DNA from: Allium sativum
Taxonomy: Eukaryota; Streptophyta; Magnoliopsida; Asparagales; Amaryllidaceae
Length of the DNA: 64,000 nt
Assembly (NCBI GenBank): GCA_030737875.1
Contig: CM060915.1
Location: 360,465,863 to 360,529,862, forward strand
Direction of reading: 5' to 3'
The notes below the pieces were generated by a model that did not search any database, was not told the origin of the DNA, and saw only the letters and a list, made by a program, of their open reading frames with translations. Position numbers and translations under genes: made by a program. How positions within the stretch are numbered: the first letter of the stretch is position 1; each line of letters starts with the position of its first letter. Below are positions 1-10,455 of this stretch, one piece after another.

Positions 1-393
1 AATCAGTTGGCGAGATTTGGCTTGGACTTGGTGAATACACTCGAAAAGAAGGCCCTGAGATTTGTTAAGGGTTTGAACAAGCCGCTACATGGGTTAGCTA
101 TGACCCACATCCCTATGGGGGCTACCTTTGAGAGACTAGTTGACATGGCGCTTATGCATGAAGAGGAGAAAGGCACCAACGCTAATAAGGCACATGAGAA
201 GAAAGGAGAACAAAAGAAACCACAACAACAAAATAAGAAGGGCGGGAAGAACAATAATGGCAAAGGAAAGAAGAAGTGCTTTAATTGTGGGACACCAGGC
301 CATCTAAGTAAAGACTGTAGGAAAAAGAAGAAGACTAGTTGTTTCCACTGTGGAGAGGCAAGTCATCTAGTTAAGGACTGCCCAAGGAAATAG
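1..393 (+). pseudogene. gag C-terminal part with two CCHC zinc knuckles (T1)
   Basis: Frame 1 is open from the first base. It begins in the end of the retrotransposon Gag domain, passes through a Lys/Gln/Asn-rich linker, and ends in two RNA-binding zinc knuckles, CFNCGTPGHLSKDC and CFHCGEASHLVKDC (CX2CX4HX4C). Gag forms the particle and binds genomic RNA in the cytoplasm. The TAG at 391-393 stands where T2 reads CAG (Gln), so it is a C-to-T nonsense change, and the same frame continues into the protease. The Gag N-terminus lies off the window; T2 shows what it looks like. Gag and Pol appear to share one frame, as is usual in chromoviruses. Confidence 0.9.
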
Positions 394-900
394 GGACAAG
401 GGCAAAGAACTTCTGTAGGGCAGCTTCAGGCTTTCGTGGAACCAGGGAAGGCAAGGGAGCAGGTCCAGGCTCTCGCGGTCCCACCGCTGCAAGAACGAGG
501 TAGAAACATTTATGTCGAGAGTTTAGTTTTTCTGTTTGATCATCCTGTCTTTACTTTATTCGATTCTAGCGTATCACATTCGTTTATCTCTACATCATTA
601 GTTGAGACACTGCACTTAAATACTAGTCTTGTTGTGGATCCCATTGTAGTCTCAAATCCTATTCGTGGGTTGGCTCATTTATCCATTGTCTATAGGGATT
701 TGAGATTGTCTATCTTAGGCGTTGGTTTTGAATGTAATGCTTTTGCGCTTGGTTTCATGGGCTATGGGTTGATTCTAGGGATGGACTGGCTAGCTCGATA
801 TGGTGCCATCCTAGATTGTGAATGAAGGGTAGTAAAATTGTTGACTCATAGTGGAAAGACCCATGACATTTCTTGTGACCCTAGTGGACCGGTGATGCTT
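394..900 (+). pseudogene. pol: retropepsin-like aspartic protease (T1), inactivated
   Basis: Frame 1 continues after the gag stop. The active-site region reads FDSSVSHSF with the Asp codon at 562-564; T2 has FDSGTSHSL, so the Gly of the D-S/T-G catalytic triplet has become Ser (GGC to AGC at 568-570). Further on, ILGMDWL (about 775-792) is the conserved C-terminal protease motif. A TGA at 823-825 replaces the CGA (Arg) of T2. The enzyme would have cut the Gag-Pol precursor. Both the missing Gly and the stop make it non-functional. Confidence 0.85.
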
Positions 901-2009
901 AGTTATCTTGAGTCACTTGACACATCCAATGATGATTTACATTTTGTTCGTATAGTCCGTGAATATGTTGATGTCTTCGATGAGGTGAGGGGTCTACCCC
1001 CAAAATGTGAGATAGACTTTCGTATTTGTCTTATAGACAATGCAAACCCAGTATCTCTGCCAGTACGCCACATGGCTCCTCATGAGAGGAGGGAGCTCAA
1101 TAAGCAAGTAGGGGAGTTTCTTGAGAAAGGGTTCATAAGACGTAGTATATCGGAGTGGGGTGCTCCAGTAGTATTTTCCACAAAGGCGGATGGGTCCCTT
1201 AGACTTTGTGCGGACTATAGAGAACATAATAAACTTACTAAGAAGAATAGGCACCCACTGCCGAGGATTGACAATCTCTTCGATCTGTTAGTTGGCGCCT
1301 TAGTGTTTTCGCGGTTGGACTTAGCCATTGGTTTCCATTAGTTGAGAGTGGCTGAGGATAGCATAGACAAGACTGCCTTTAGGACTCCGGACGGTTTCTA
1401 TGAATGGCTTGTGATGCCCTTCGGTTTGACAAACGCCCCCGCATACTTTGTTGACTTGATGAGTAGGGTGTTTAGGGAGTACCTTAATAAATTCGTGGTG
1501 GTCTTTGTGGATGACATCTTGGTCTTTTCTAAGAGCGAGGAAGAGCATGCCCTACATCTTAGGGAAGTAATGGAGACCCTTCGAGCGCATAACCTTAAAG
1601 CTAAATTTTCTAAATGTCACTTTTGGAGTAAGGAAGTGCTATTCTTAGGGCACGTGGTTTCCAAAGAAGGGATAGCTGTGGATCCCGCGAAGGTGGTGGC
1701 CATCCAAGATTGGAAGGTCCCTAAAAATGCTACGAGGTGAGGTGTTTCTTGAGGTTGGCAGGCTACTATAGGAAGTTTATCAAGGACTTCGCTAAGATAT
1801 CAGCCCCATTGACACGCTTGACGAAGAAGAACCTAGTTTTTATGCGGGACGTTGATTGTGATGATGCGTTCCAACGTTTAAAGAGAGCTTTGACCATAGC
1901 CCTAGTCTTAGTGTTGCCAGATGGGAGTAAGCCATTTACTGTTTATACCGATGATTATGGGATAGGACTAGGTGCAATCTTAATGCAAGAGGGAAGGGTA
2001 ATAGCCTAT
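901..2009 (+). pseudogene. pol: reverse transcriptase and RNase H N-terminus (T1), broken
   Basis: The RT runs from about [10 protein letters not shown] to the connection domain. The catalytic FVDD box is intact at 1504-1515, and [11 protein letters not shown] and [12 protein letters not shown] are clear RT blocks. Lesions: TAG at 1339-1341 (CAG in T2), and loss of one T near 1731 (T2 reads gctactgagg, T1 gctacgagg), which shifts the reading to frame 3. RNase H starts at KPFTVYTDDYG with its first catalytic Asp and stops at the CCTAT where S1 inserted. The domain resumes at 8011. RT and RNase H would copy the RNA and remove the template. Confidence 0.88.
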
Positions 2010-2421
2010 TGTAACGACCCAGATTTTGAGCGACTTTGGTTATCGACATAAACACGATGTCGATAACCAAAACATCGAAAAATCCTGGTAGTTAATGAAA
2101 GAAATTAGAGGGTGAGGATATATAAGATAGAAACTTAGAATAGAAGAAGAAGCAGAACACAGCATCAGAGTAACACGAACCTCACAGCGGAACGAATAAC
2201 ATATAATAGATAACATAACTTTTAAATATAACAGTTATGTATACAATAGCACTTATCAGAGTACAACACTTACAACACAGCGGAAATAAACTATAGCTAT
2301 ATGATCTTAAAGCCTCCTGCTCCAAGCTCTCCAAGTATATCTGTAAATCATTACTACTTGACTGCCCGTACAAATTTAGGCACCCAAGAGTTTAGGGAAA
2401 ACAGCAAAGTAAATTCCGGGT

Positions 2422-2435
2422 CAGTCATGGGACTG
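2422..2435 (-). other. conserved hairpin H2 in S1
   Basis: CAGTC and GACTG arms around a 4-base loop, followed in the sense direction by GACC. The same 14-base motif lies at 14281-14294 (S2), 35626-35639 and 42996-43009 (B), 57166-57179 (C), and in altered form in A at 31781-31794 and 51837-51850. It is one of the best conserved landmarks of the family, in the U5 half of the LTR. Confidence 0.7.
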
Positions 2436-2820
2436 GTATGAGTAAAACAGTTTAAACAGGTATATGAACAAGTAAACGATATCTCATAAGACCACGCCGC
2501 ATAACGGAACGGGTTTTTCCCTTATGAGAATCCAAAATATCTTTATATCAAAACCTTTTGATATTACAGTAATGTCTATCAACCACAATATAATAATCAT
2601 CTAGCAGAAACGCTTTCATCTCACGTTCTGCATATATAGTATACAATCAAATCGCAAGCACGTATTGGGTAATGGATTTCTAACTATGACAAGGTATGGA
2701 ACCACCTTCCGATCAGTGTACTCTAGGAACGATACACTGGAGTTCAACAAGAACATCTTGTAACTCAGCCACACATGACCGACCACTCATTTTGCTCGAG
2801 TGTATCGAATGTATATCACC

Positions 2821-2843
2821 AACGGTTGGGATCAGCAACCGTT
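2821..2843 (-). other. conserved hairpin H1 in S1
   Basis: Perfect 8-bp arms AACGGTTG/CAACCGTT with a 7-base loop. Perfect copies are at 51390-51412 (A) and 56752-56774 (C); damaged copies are at 36032-36054 and 43403-43425 (B). I did not find it in S2. Confidence 0.7.
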
Positions 2844-4141
2844 CCCGTATATATATGGGACAACATTGATAGATTTAAGAAACAAATGAATATTCTATAG
2901 ATAGGTGATTATACACCCTACTTCGGGGCGACCGACTTAGCCATGTTGCCTGCCCGATTTCTGTCATTTACCGGATGATGAGGCTAGAAGTTACGCGTTA
3001 TCATCACATCAGATTTACTTTGAATGCCACATTGTCAGATCCATCGAAAATCACTAATTGGCGTCTACAACAGTACGTTACGTGTTAGCTAAAGAAGTTT
3101 CCTTCTCCGCTTCCACTCTTGGTATAGTTGAAGAAATCAATGTACGTGACCTTTCTGGAAATACTCTGTCAGACATTCATCAACACAAGTCATCCTCATT
3201 CACTTAGATTGTCACATCGTCATACCCGCCAAATCACAAATTGATTTATCCAAAAATAACACGGGTATACAGCTTAGAGAAACGAATTCCTCTGCCACCA
3301 AACGTGAATACGCTTGAACAGATCAACTTACCCGATCCATTGGATATACTCTGTCAGACCTTCATCCATACAAGTTGTCCTGGGACTGGACAAACCGAAG
3401 GCACTATCCAGTACATCCATCTTAGTCACTGTTATCTAAGACTTATACAACAGCCCTTGCATTTTACTCCGTCTTCAATTATCCTTGGCATATATGATTC
3501 GCGACGCTTATGCCAATACAGAGTGGTTCTTTGTATAATAATCCAACCGGTCTCTCCATATTAACAACGTTAAAATGGTCAAAAACTTCGATAGTCTGTG
3601 AGTTAACTATCGAAGAAAAACAAGTGTGCAAACAACGATATTATTTCCAGATGGAAATTATATCGAACAAACATCATTTAACATAAATCTCTTCAGTTCA
3701 TTTATTTACTTATCTCCTGTTTCCCTATATTCAATATTTCTTATTTTCTTTTATCAGAAAACATTTCTGATTCTTGTTTGGAAAACATTTCCAAAACTCC
3801 TTTACGATCAAACCTTACCATTTCTTAGTCAAGAAGGAAGTCACTCAAGTTGGGGTATAATTACCTCTCAGACCTTAACTGAACAACGTTATAACTTCGA
3901 AATGGTCAAAGTTTATCTTTTAATCTTTAACAACTTCTTTACGCCTTTCTCGGATTCAATTTTACTAATCCACTTCTATATTTAAAACATTGGTTATAAC
4001 GATAACGTTATAATCCCTACTTTCGAATTATCTAACTTTAATTATAACTTCTATTCTTATTAGGGAATAATTAACCTAACACTTATTTATTTATAAATAA
4101 ATAAATCTCTATTTAAACACTGGAAAGTATAAGTACTTTCC

Positions 4142-4436
4142 CGAATTCGATATAATCGAATTCGCCGATTTACTCTCTTCGAGAAGTCTCTATTTGATTA
4201 ACTCTTCTTCGAATAACCTATATTCGATAATCTCTCTTCGAATAACTAATATTCGATAACTCTTTCTTTTCAAATATCTCATATCTAAAAATCTCACTTT
4301 CGAATAATCTATATTCGATAATCTCTTTTCGAATGACTCTTATTCGATAAATCTCAATTCGATCAAACTATAATCGATAACTCCTTTCGATGAAACTAAC
4401 ATCGATAACTCCTTTTGATGAAACTAACATCGATTA
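4142..4436. repeat. array of short hairpins with drifting arms (S1)
   Basis: About eight hairpins roughly 30 bases apart. Examples: CGAATTCGAT/ATCGAATTCG (4142-4164, 10-bp arms), TCGAATA/TATTCGA (4209-4227, 4238-4256, 4300-4318), TCGAAT/ATTCGA (4329-4347), TCGATG/CATCGA (4387-4405). Arms differ between units but stay complementary within a unit. Spacers are mostly AACTC/ATCTC-like. Confidence 0.75.
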
Positions 4437-4799
4437 ATTTAACTCGACGAACTTAACTCGACTAACTTAACTTGACTCGACTAACTCGACTTACTTGGTT
4501 CGACCAATTCGATTCGATTAACCTAGGCTTGACTAACTTGGTTTTATTTAACTCAACTTGATTAACTCCTATCAAATAACTAATATCCGATTTGACTCCA
4601 TTCGTTTGACTCTAGATCACAGCGGTCACAAATGGTTACACCTGATTCCCTCAGGAAACATCCGATCGCCTTAGGCTATTTACAGCCCTGCGAATTTCGC
4701 TAACAGTCGTACGAGATGGCAACTTACCCTGAATACTATGTTTGACTAACTCTGTCTCAAATAACTATATCTGATTAACTCTAGTTCATTTTAACTCTA

Positions 4800-5040
4800 A
4801 TCGATTTATTCTAACTGATTAACACTAACTGGTTAACTCTACCTGGTTAACTCTAACTGGTTAACTCTACCTGGTTAACTCTAACCGATTAACACGACTT
4901 ACTTAACCCAACTGGTAAACTCGACTTACTTGGTTAACTCTACTGGACTGGTTAACTCTACTGAACTGGTTAACTCTACTGGACTGGTTAACTCTACTGG
5001 ACTGGTTAACTCTACTGGACTGGTTAACCCTACTGATTAA
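4800..5040. repeat. 14-bp and 18-bp tandem repeats (S1)
   Basis: First part: a 14-bp unit CTGGTTAACTCTAC with variants. From about 4945: an 18-bp unit GGTTAACTCTACTGGACT, about five copies. The stretch from 4437 to 4800 is a looser version of the same AACTCGACT/AACTCTAACT-type repeat. Confidence 0.8.
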
Positions 5041-5159
5041 CTCTTCTCGAATACTATATTCGACTAACTCCTTTTAACAACGTTTTATTCATTTGAAAAG
5101 ATTTACTTTTGGTAACGGTTCTTCACTTTAAAAATGATTTTTCCTTTTCAATTTGCCTA

Positions 5160-5337
5160 TATTTATTTCATATAAATATTTCCTTTATAACTTTATCTAT
5201 TTCCTACATAAATATTTCCTTTTAACTCTTTATTTATTTCCTACATAAATATTTCCTTTTAACTCTTTATTTATTTCCTACATAAATATTTCCTTTTAAC
5301 TCTTTATTTATTTCCTACATAAATATTTCCTTTTATA
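5160..5337. repeat. 38-bp tandem repeat, about 4.5 copies (S1)
   Basis: The unit begins TATTTATTTCCTACATAAAT and ends TTTCCTTTTAACTCTTT. Copies are nearly identical, so the expansion is recent. A 33-bp array of related composition lies at a comparable place in the LTR of A (50051-50235). Confidence 0.85.
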
Positions 5338-5492
5338 TTTGGTTTCCACAAATATTTCTTTTATATATTCTAACTCCTTAAATTTCCGGGAAAATTCGCC
5401 ATAACCTCCTTTGTATCGGGAGCATCGGGAAAATCCCCAAACCCGCCACACAGGCCTTTCCACTCAAAAGAAAATGTTTTGAAATTATTTTC

Positions 5493-5612
5493 TTTTTCTA
5501 TGTATCTCCTATTTATAAATATTCCAATTTATAAATATTCCTTATTTATAGATATTCGAATTTATAAATATCTCTTATTTATAAATATTCCAGTTTATAA
5601 ATATTCTGTTTT
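5493..5612. repeat. 17-bp degenerate repeat of ATTTATAAATATTCC type (S1)
   Basis: Seven or so copies of a unit near ATTTATAAATATTCC. An 86-codon ORF over it reads as a repetitive Ile/Tyr/Lys/Leu string and is a by-product of the repeat. Just upstream, 5380-5490 holds module N (see A) with its expected CCTCCTTTGTA signature. Confidence 0.75.
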
Positions 5613-5896
5613 CAATATCACTTTGAAAATCCCCTTATCAACATCCCGTATGTTATGGTATTCAATCAGATCAAATCACGATGTTCAATATCGTCCAAGC
5701 ACATATAATCGACCACGGATTCTATATCATAATATATGAATCAAAACAGTATTATAAATATTGAGGAACCTAGTTGGGTCTCTCCAACCTGTCTCCCTGC
5801 ATCCACAGATGTTACACAATATGATTATCATCACTTTCAGTTCAATATAAATTATTCTGATAGCAGAATCAATATATAAATATTTAACGGTTTATA

Positions 5897-5907
5897 TATA
5901 TATAATT

Positions 5908-5937
<30 letters not shown>
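5897..5937. repeat. AT microsatellite (S1)
   Basis: A nearly pure TA tract of about 30 bases, preceded by a shorter one. No other function seen. Confidence 0.9.
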
Positions 5938-5943
<6 letters not shown>

Positions 5944-6043
5944 CTAACTGACTAGCAGTTCAATCAATCAACCAACACACAACAATCAACAGATGATTAA
6001 CAGTTCTAAAAATACATTATAAAAATATAACTGTTCAGAGTTG

Positions 6044-6058
6044 GTGAGTTTTACTCAC
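6044..6058 (-). promoter_or_regulatory. H3 inverted repeat GTGAGT/ACTCAC (S1)
   Basis: Perfect 6-bp arms with a TTT loop. Counterparts: 39825-39839 (B), 60404-60417 (C) and a partial one near 49609 (A). GTGAGT is also the plant 5' splice-donor consensus, so it could be a donor or a hairpin. Both readings are inference. Confidence 0.5.
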
Positions 6059-6295
6059 ATTGGCGCGTTAATCGTTAAATAACGGTTTGCATTATTTGAC
6101 TCAGTCGGACAAATTATTTCGTCATAAATTGTAACTAGCTCGGATTCACTCCCAGTCAGTCTCATTATGTTGCTCCCGTCCATATGATCCTGTCGGATCC
6201 TGTTTCGCTGATTTTCGTTCACGTATGACAAAAATATAAAGGTTACAAGTTATACACCATTTAATTTAAATAAAACTAAAATTTAAATTTCCAAT

Positions 6296-6323
6296 TGGGC
6301 CTTAACTATTTTTGCAAAGCCCA
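6296..6323 (-). promoter_or_regulatory. pair of inverted TGGGCY boxes (S1)
   Basis: TGGGCC at 6296-6301 faces AAGCCCA at 6317-6323. A has the same pair (49341-49348 and 49367-49373). TGGGCC/T is the plant Site II element of TCP-regulated promoters. Its place in the U3 half fits a promoter, but no transcript start can be read here. Confidence 0.4.
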
Positions 6324-6329
6324 CTACCA

Positions 6330-6780
6330 TACTCCAAGTACCCAGACCCGTGAACTCCATCTTCCCAAATGATATTTTTGCTGCTTCAATCGATTTCCAT
6401 TTCCTCCACTTCAAATGTCGATCACCCTTTCATTTCATCATGAAACCCAAAACAACAATCATCACCGCACTCCCCCTTGAATCCTCCTCCACCTCGGCAC
6501 CACAACCACCAACTCGTGCTCCCCATACCATTTCCGACGTTGATAGCCTACAATACTTCACCGAACAATACTTACGCCGAAACACTCCAAACCCTCACAA
6601 ATCCAACTACTCAGCGTTATAAACCCAAAACCCATCTCGCATTTGGATCGAAACACCCATATTTTGATGAAAACCAAACCCTAGCTGTCGAATACACTTA
6701 CAGGGTTTTCCTCGAGCTCGAGAAAACCAATTCGAGTGTAACAAGAAGCACACAGTGATGAAGCCTTGCTCTCTAGATCC
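6330..6780. other. GC-richer cassette in S1 LTR, origin unknown
   Basis: The stretch is clearly less AT-rich than its surroundings and has overlapping short ORFs (6350-6622, 6477-6758) that match nothing I recognise. A, B, C and S2 each carry a different GC-richer stretch at about this place. It may be transcribed leader sequence or captured host DNA. No gene is claimed. Confidence 0.4.
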
Positions 6781-7049
6781 TAAGTATAGAAGTGCTTTGA
6801 TTTTTAGATGCTTATATGATTTTAGAATTGATTTTAGAAGACCGAAGTAAATTTACTGAAGGATGTAAATTCACAGCGGAAACATCTTTGACTAGAGAAA
6901 TTGTAAAATTAGGTTTAGGAATGTTGTGGGGGTATTTATAATGAAGATAAATATCTAGATATTTTGGGGTAGGTAATATTCTCGGAATATTCCTTTGTTA
7001 ATTCGTCTTCTAAAAATCTGTGTGCTCACACACGCACCCTAAAAATCAC

Positions 7050-7300
7050 CAAACTGGACATGCAGCTACAGTTCGACATTATGGTCCAAACGAAACTGGT
7101 TTCGTCGAATTCCGACTCCGTATACTCACACAGCGTATTTTTAACCGTCAAAATACTGACTGTTTTTCACTCTAAAAATCCGTACGGCCACACAGTGACT
7201 CTAAAAATCACGAAACTGGAAATCTGACAACTATTTGACATTGCGGATCCAACAAAACTGGTTTCGTCGAATTCCGACTTCGTATGCAAAACCGGCTATT
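7050..7300 (-). repeat. two copies of a GGTTTCGTCGAATTCCGAC block (S1)
   Basis: The block occurs near 7090-7125 and 7255-7290, about 165 bases apart, with similar flanks. D carries two related copies on the plus strand (about 61700-61755 and 61870-61925), linking S1 and D. The remaining 6780-7050 and 7300-7528 are plain AT-rich LTR sequence with nothing else recognised. Confidence 0.6.
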
Positions 7301-7527
7301 TTTAAAGCTTTGGATGACCCATTTAAATATATAAATATATTTAAAATATTATTAAATTAAATATAAATAAATTTATATTATCGTATATCTTCACATATGA
7401 TATCGTCCAGCTCCAGAATATCATATCAGAATTTACAGTTTGATATTTTCAGATTTTAGATCTATCGATATTCAGTTTATATCGAAAATCCTTTTTATAA
7501 CGTATATAAAGCGTCGCAAATTATAAA

Positions 7528-7730
7528 GGAATTCCACAGCGACTTTTCTGAAATTTGATTTGGATGTAAATCAAAATCTACCTGACGAAATCCTGTTTTT
7601 TCTCTTCCACTAGAAAGATATACTTCACCAGCTCCACACGTTTCTTGTTTCACAGAAATCTGATTTAAAACGAATCCTGTACATCCAGTTGAAGTTCAAA
7701 TCGCGAACTGCAGCGCCATTTCAAGCTCGA
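7528..7730 (-). other. conserved module M near the LTR start (S1)
   Basis: About 200 bases containing CGAAATGGCG..CAGTTCG, a GTGAAACAAGAA stretch, and a GTCGCTATGGAAT-like end. Related copies: A 33899-34110, D 61480-61680, B 37983-38183 and 45344-45545, C 54250-54451 (inverted). In S1, A and D it lies 0.2-0.5 kb from the LTR start, in B about 3.2 kb in. No coding capacity. Confidence 0.7.
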
Positions 7731-8010
7731 TTTTAATTATAATATAATTATACGTTCAAACTGACGTCGATTGAATATATTCGTCAATATAATTCAACTC
7801 TAAGCTGAATTAAATCTAAGGGACGACCCCGTTCACAAAATATTGTGATTTCCAATTTTTTTGATTATTTCTGAATTAAATATATTATTTAATTATTATT
7901 TTAATTAAATATTCACTATAATTTAATTCATGACGATTTAATTCCCTAAATCACTATTTATATAATTAAATAAATTAATTATAATACCTCTGAAAGTGCG
8001 GGTCATTACA

Positions 8011-8290
8011 CCTATGGAGGAAGGTAGTTGAGAGTACATGAGAGAAATTACCCTACGCATGACCTAGAGTTGGTCGCTATTGTTTTCGAGCTTAAGTCTT
8101 AGCGCCATTATCTTCTTGGCGAGAAATTTGAATTGTTCACTGACCACAAATCACTAAAATACTTGTTCTCTCAGAAGGACTTGAACTTAAGGCAGCAAAG
8201 GTAGATGGAATTCTTAGTGTCCTACGATTTCGAGATAGCATATACCACTGGCAAGGGTAATGTGGTGGCAGACGCCTTAAGTAGGAAAAG
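8011..8290 (+). pseudogene. pol: RNase H C-terminal half (T1)
   Basis: Resumes the domain broken at 2009, in frame 3. Recognisable blocks are [28 protein letters not shown] and the terminal [10 protein letters not shown]. Three stops lie here: 8025-8027 TAG (CAG in T2), 8100-8102 TAG and 8202-8204 TAG (both TGG in T2). All three are C-to-T or G-to-A changes. The catalytic FTD Asp is still present. Confidence 0.88.
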
Positions 8291-9941
8291 ATTGTCCTTG
8301 AGTCCGTTGTTTGATGAGCGGCGAAGCGGAGAGTTCATCTCTATGTTTGACTTTAGACCTTCCATTGACTTTGTAACCAGTTTGCTAGCATCCTTAGAGG
8401 TCAGACCTACGCTTTTGGGACGGATTGGTGAGGAACAGCTAGATGACCCACAGTTGGTTGAGTTAATAGAGAAGCTCATAAGGGGGGAGTCATCGAGCCA
8501 TCTTAGTAGGTATACCCTAGATGATAAGGGTTGGTTATGTAGGGACGGTAGACTTTGTGTACCACGAGATGAGGACTTGAGGAAGACCATTCTTGATGAT
8601 GCACATCGTTCGAAGATGACGATTCATCCCGACGGGGACAAGATGTACACGGACATGAGACGAGTTTACTTTTGGGTCGGTATGAAGAAGGATGTAGCCG
8701 AGTTGGTCGCTAGATGCTTGGTGTGCCAACAAATAAAAATAGAGCAAAAGAAGCCCGGTGGGTTGCTTCACCCATTGGAGGTCCCAGAATGGAAGTGGGA
8801 GAGTGTCTCGATGGACTTTGTTGATGGGTTACCGAGATCGAGGAAGGGTAATATGGGGATTTGGATCGTGGTAGACAGACATACTAAGAGCGCCCATTTC
8901 ATTCCCGCGAAGAGTAAGAGGACTGCTCCATGGTTAGCCTCCGTATACATTCGAGAGATAGTTCGTTTGCACGGTGTTCCTTCTAGCATAGTGAGCGATC
9001 ACGATCCTATCTTTACTAGCGAGTTTTGGAAGAGCTTGTAAGAGGCGGTAGGGACTCAGTTATGTTTGAGCACCGCATATCATCCTCAGACAGACGGCCA
9101 GACCGAGAGGGTGATTCGTATTCTAGAGGACCTTTTGAGGCTATGTATTTTAGACTTCGGAGGTACATGGGAAGAGCATTTTCCTTTGGTAGAGTTCTCC
9201 TATAATAATAGCTTTCAGTCTAGCATTGGTATGGCACCTTTCGAGGCTCTTTATGGACAACCGTGTCGTTCGCCTACATGTTGATGGGAATCTACGGATA
9301 AGATCTTGCTTGGGCCCGATATGATTAGAGAGACTTCAGAAAAGATTGATTTAATTCGAAGAAGGATGAAGATGACGCAAGATAGGCAGAAATCCTATGC
9401 GGACAAGAGGAGGACAGATCTTGAGTTTGATATTGGGGACATGGTCTTTATCAAGGTGTCTCCGTTACGGAATGTTGTTCGCTTGGGGTCCGTTGGGAAG
9501 TTAGCACCAAGGTTCATAGGGCCGTTTCCTATTAAGGAGAGGATTGGACAGATGGCGTATAGAGTGGAGTTGCTCGAGAGACTTAGTGGTGTACACGACG
9601 TATTCCATGTATCACATTTGAGGAAGTGCTTGCATGAGACCGCAGAAGTAGTAGAGCCTAGCTTGCTTAGAGAGGTGAAAATAGAGCGTGATGCGATGAT
9701 TCGACGAGCTCCTACATGCATTATTGGGTCGGAGATTAAGAAGTTGAGGAATCGAGAGGTCAAGCTAGTCAAAGTGCAATGGGGAAATGATGAGAGCAAC
9801 GCTACTTGGGAGACGGAAGAGAAGATGCGTTCATTGTACCCTTTTCTTTTCGAGGGTATGTTTTTTAATTTCTCCTTTATCGCTTACCTTGTGCTCGTTT
9901 TATCTTTAGCATGTCCTCTCGCTAGTATCTTTGACCTTTAG
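8291..9941 (+). pseudogene. pol: integrase with GPY/F region and chromodomain (T1)
   Basis: The HHCC zinc site has His codons at 8604 and 8625 and Cys codons at 8715 and 8724. The DDE core is complete: Asp 8814-8816, Asp 8997-8999 and Glu 9105-9107, with 35 residues between the last two. The GPY/F region (KLAPRFIGPFPI) and VFHVSHLRKCL follow, then a chromodomain ending in KLVKVQWGNDESNATWE..YPFLFE. Such chromodomains guide chromovirus integration to heterochromatin. Breaks: TAA at 9039-9041 (CAA in T2) and TGA at 9282-9284 (TGG in T2). The frame ends with TAG at 9939-9941 after a hydrophobic tail that T2 lacks because of its own earlier TAG. Confidence 0.9.
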
Positions 9942-10421
9942 ATGGGGTAGTCCTATGGTTGAAACATGTGTTTGAGACATGTTATGTATGATGGATGCAG
10001 GTGGATGCAAGTGTTTGCTACTGGTTGCTCGTGGATGCATATACACACACTTTAGGCACTAGATTGCCTCAGCCACTTTCATTTTGCATATTTCATATAG
10101 ATGGATGTATTTAGTAAAATGAATGTATATTGAATGTGTGTATCATATGGATGTTGCATTTAAATGGATGTTTGTGCACACAAGTAGTAATGATATGTAT
10201 AGGATTCTTTGCATACATGATGGATACATGGCACTATCATTATTTGCATTAAGGAGGTCGACTGAATCAGTGGACCACCTGATTTAGCATTAGTATACGG
10301 ACATATACACACACTATGCATATGTACATGAAAAGCATTACAAATCTTTTAAGGACCATGGTTGCTAGTGGTTGAGTAGATGGACGATTGGATGGTAGGA
10401 TACGTTCTTCTTGACTTAGAG
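9942..10421 (+). other. non-coding 3' internal region of T1
   Basis: Between the chromodomain and the PPT lies a region rich in GGATG/TGGATGCA and ATACACACAC motifs. The T2 counterpart is 20810-21343, so it is a regular part of the element, but I see no ORF. One block with AATCAG and CTGATT arms (near 10267-10288) is kept in T2. Confidence 0.7.
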
Positions 10422-10455
10422 ATTTCGAGGACGAAATCCTTTAAGTAGGGGAGAA
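10422..10455 (+). promoter_or_regulatory. conserved palindromic box and polypurine tract (T1)
   Basis: ATTTCGAGGACGAAAT (10422-10437; ATTTCG/CGAAAT arms) is followed by the purine run AAGTAGGGGAGAA directly before the LTR. The PPT primes plus-strand DNA synthesis. The box is a hallmark of plant Tekay-type elements; A carries it unchanged at 33583-33598 at almost the same distance from its LTR (19 versus 18 bases). Confidence 0.85.

Larger units (their letters stand above)
2010..8010 (-). mobile_element. S1: solo giant LTR, 6001 bp, flanked by CCTAT duplication
   Basis: CCTAT occurs on both sides (2005-2009 and 8011-8015). Removing the insert and one copy restores the RNase H frame as read in T2. 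On the minus strand it starts TGTAATGACCC and ends with GGGTCGTTACA, the terminal pattern of the A, B and C LTRs. Its U5 end (2010-2170 reversed) matches the U5 ends of A at 32040-32195 and 52100-52248. No primer site, PPT or internal domain is present, so this is one LTR left by LTR-LTR recombination. It holds no credible gene; short ORFs inside are repeat translations. Listed separately: hairpin motifs, tandem repeats, a GC-richer cassette and module M. Confidence 0.9.

Noticed and set aside
5479..5739. 86-codon ORF rich in Ile, Tyr and Lys
   Set aside because: Translation of a 17-bp AT-rich repeat.
2010..8010. Terminal inverted repeats TGTAATGACCC/GGGTCGTTACA as sign of a DNA transposon
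   Set aside because: The 5-bp duplication, TG...CA ends, and the same ends beside a primer site and PPT in A, B and C show these are LTR termini.
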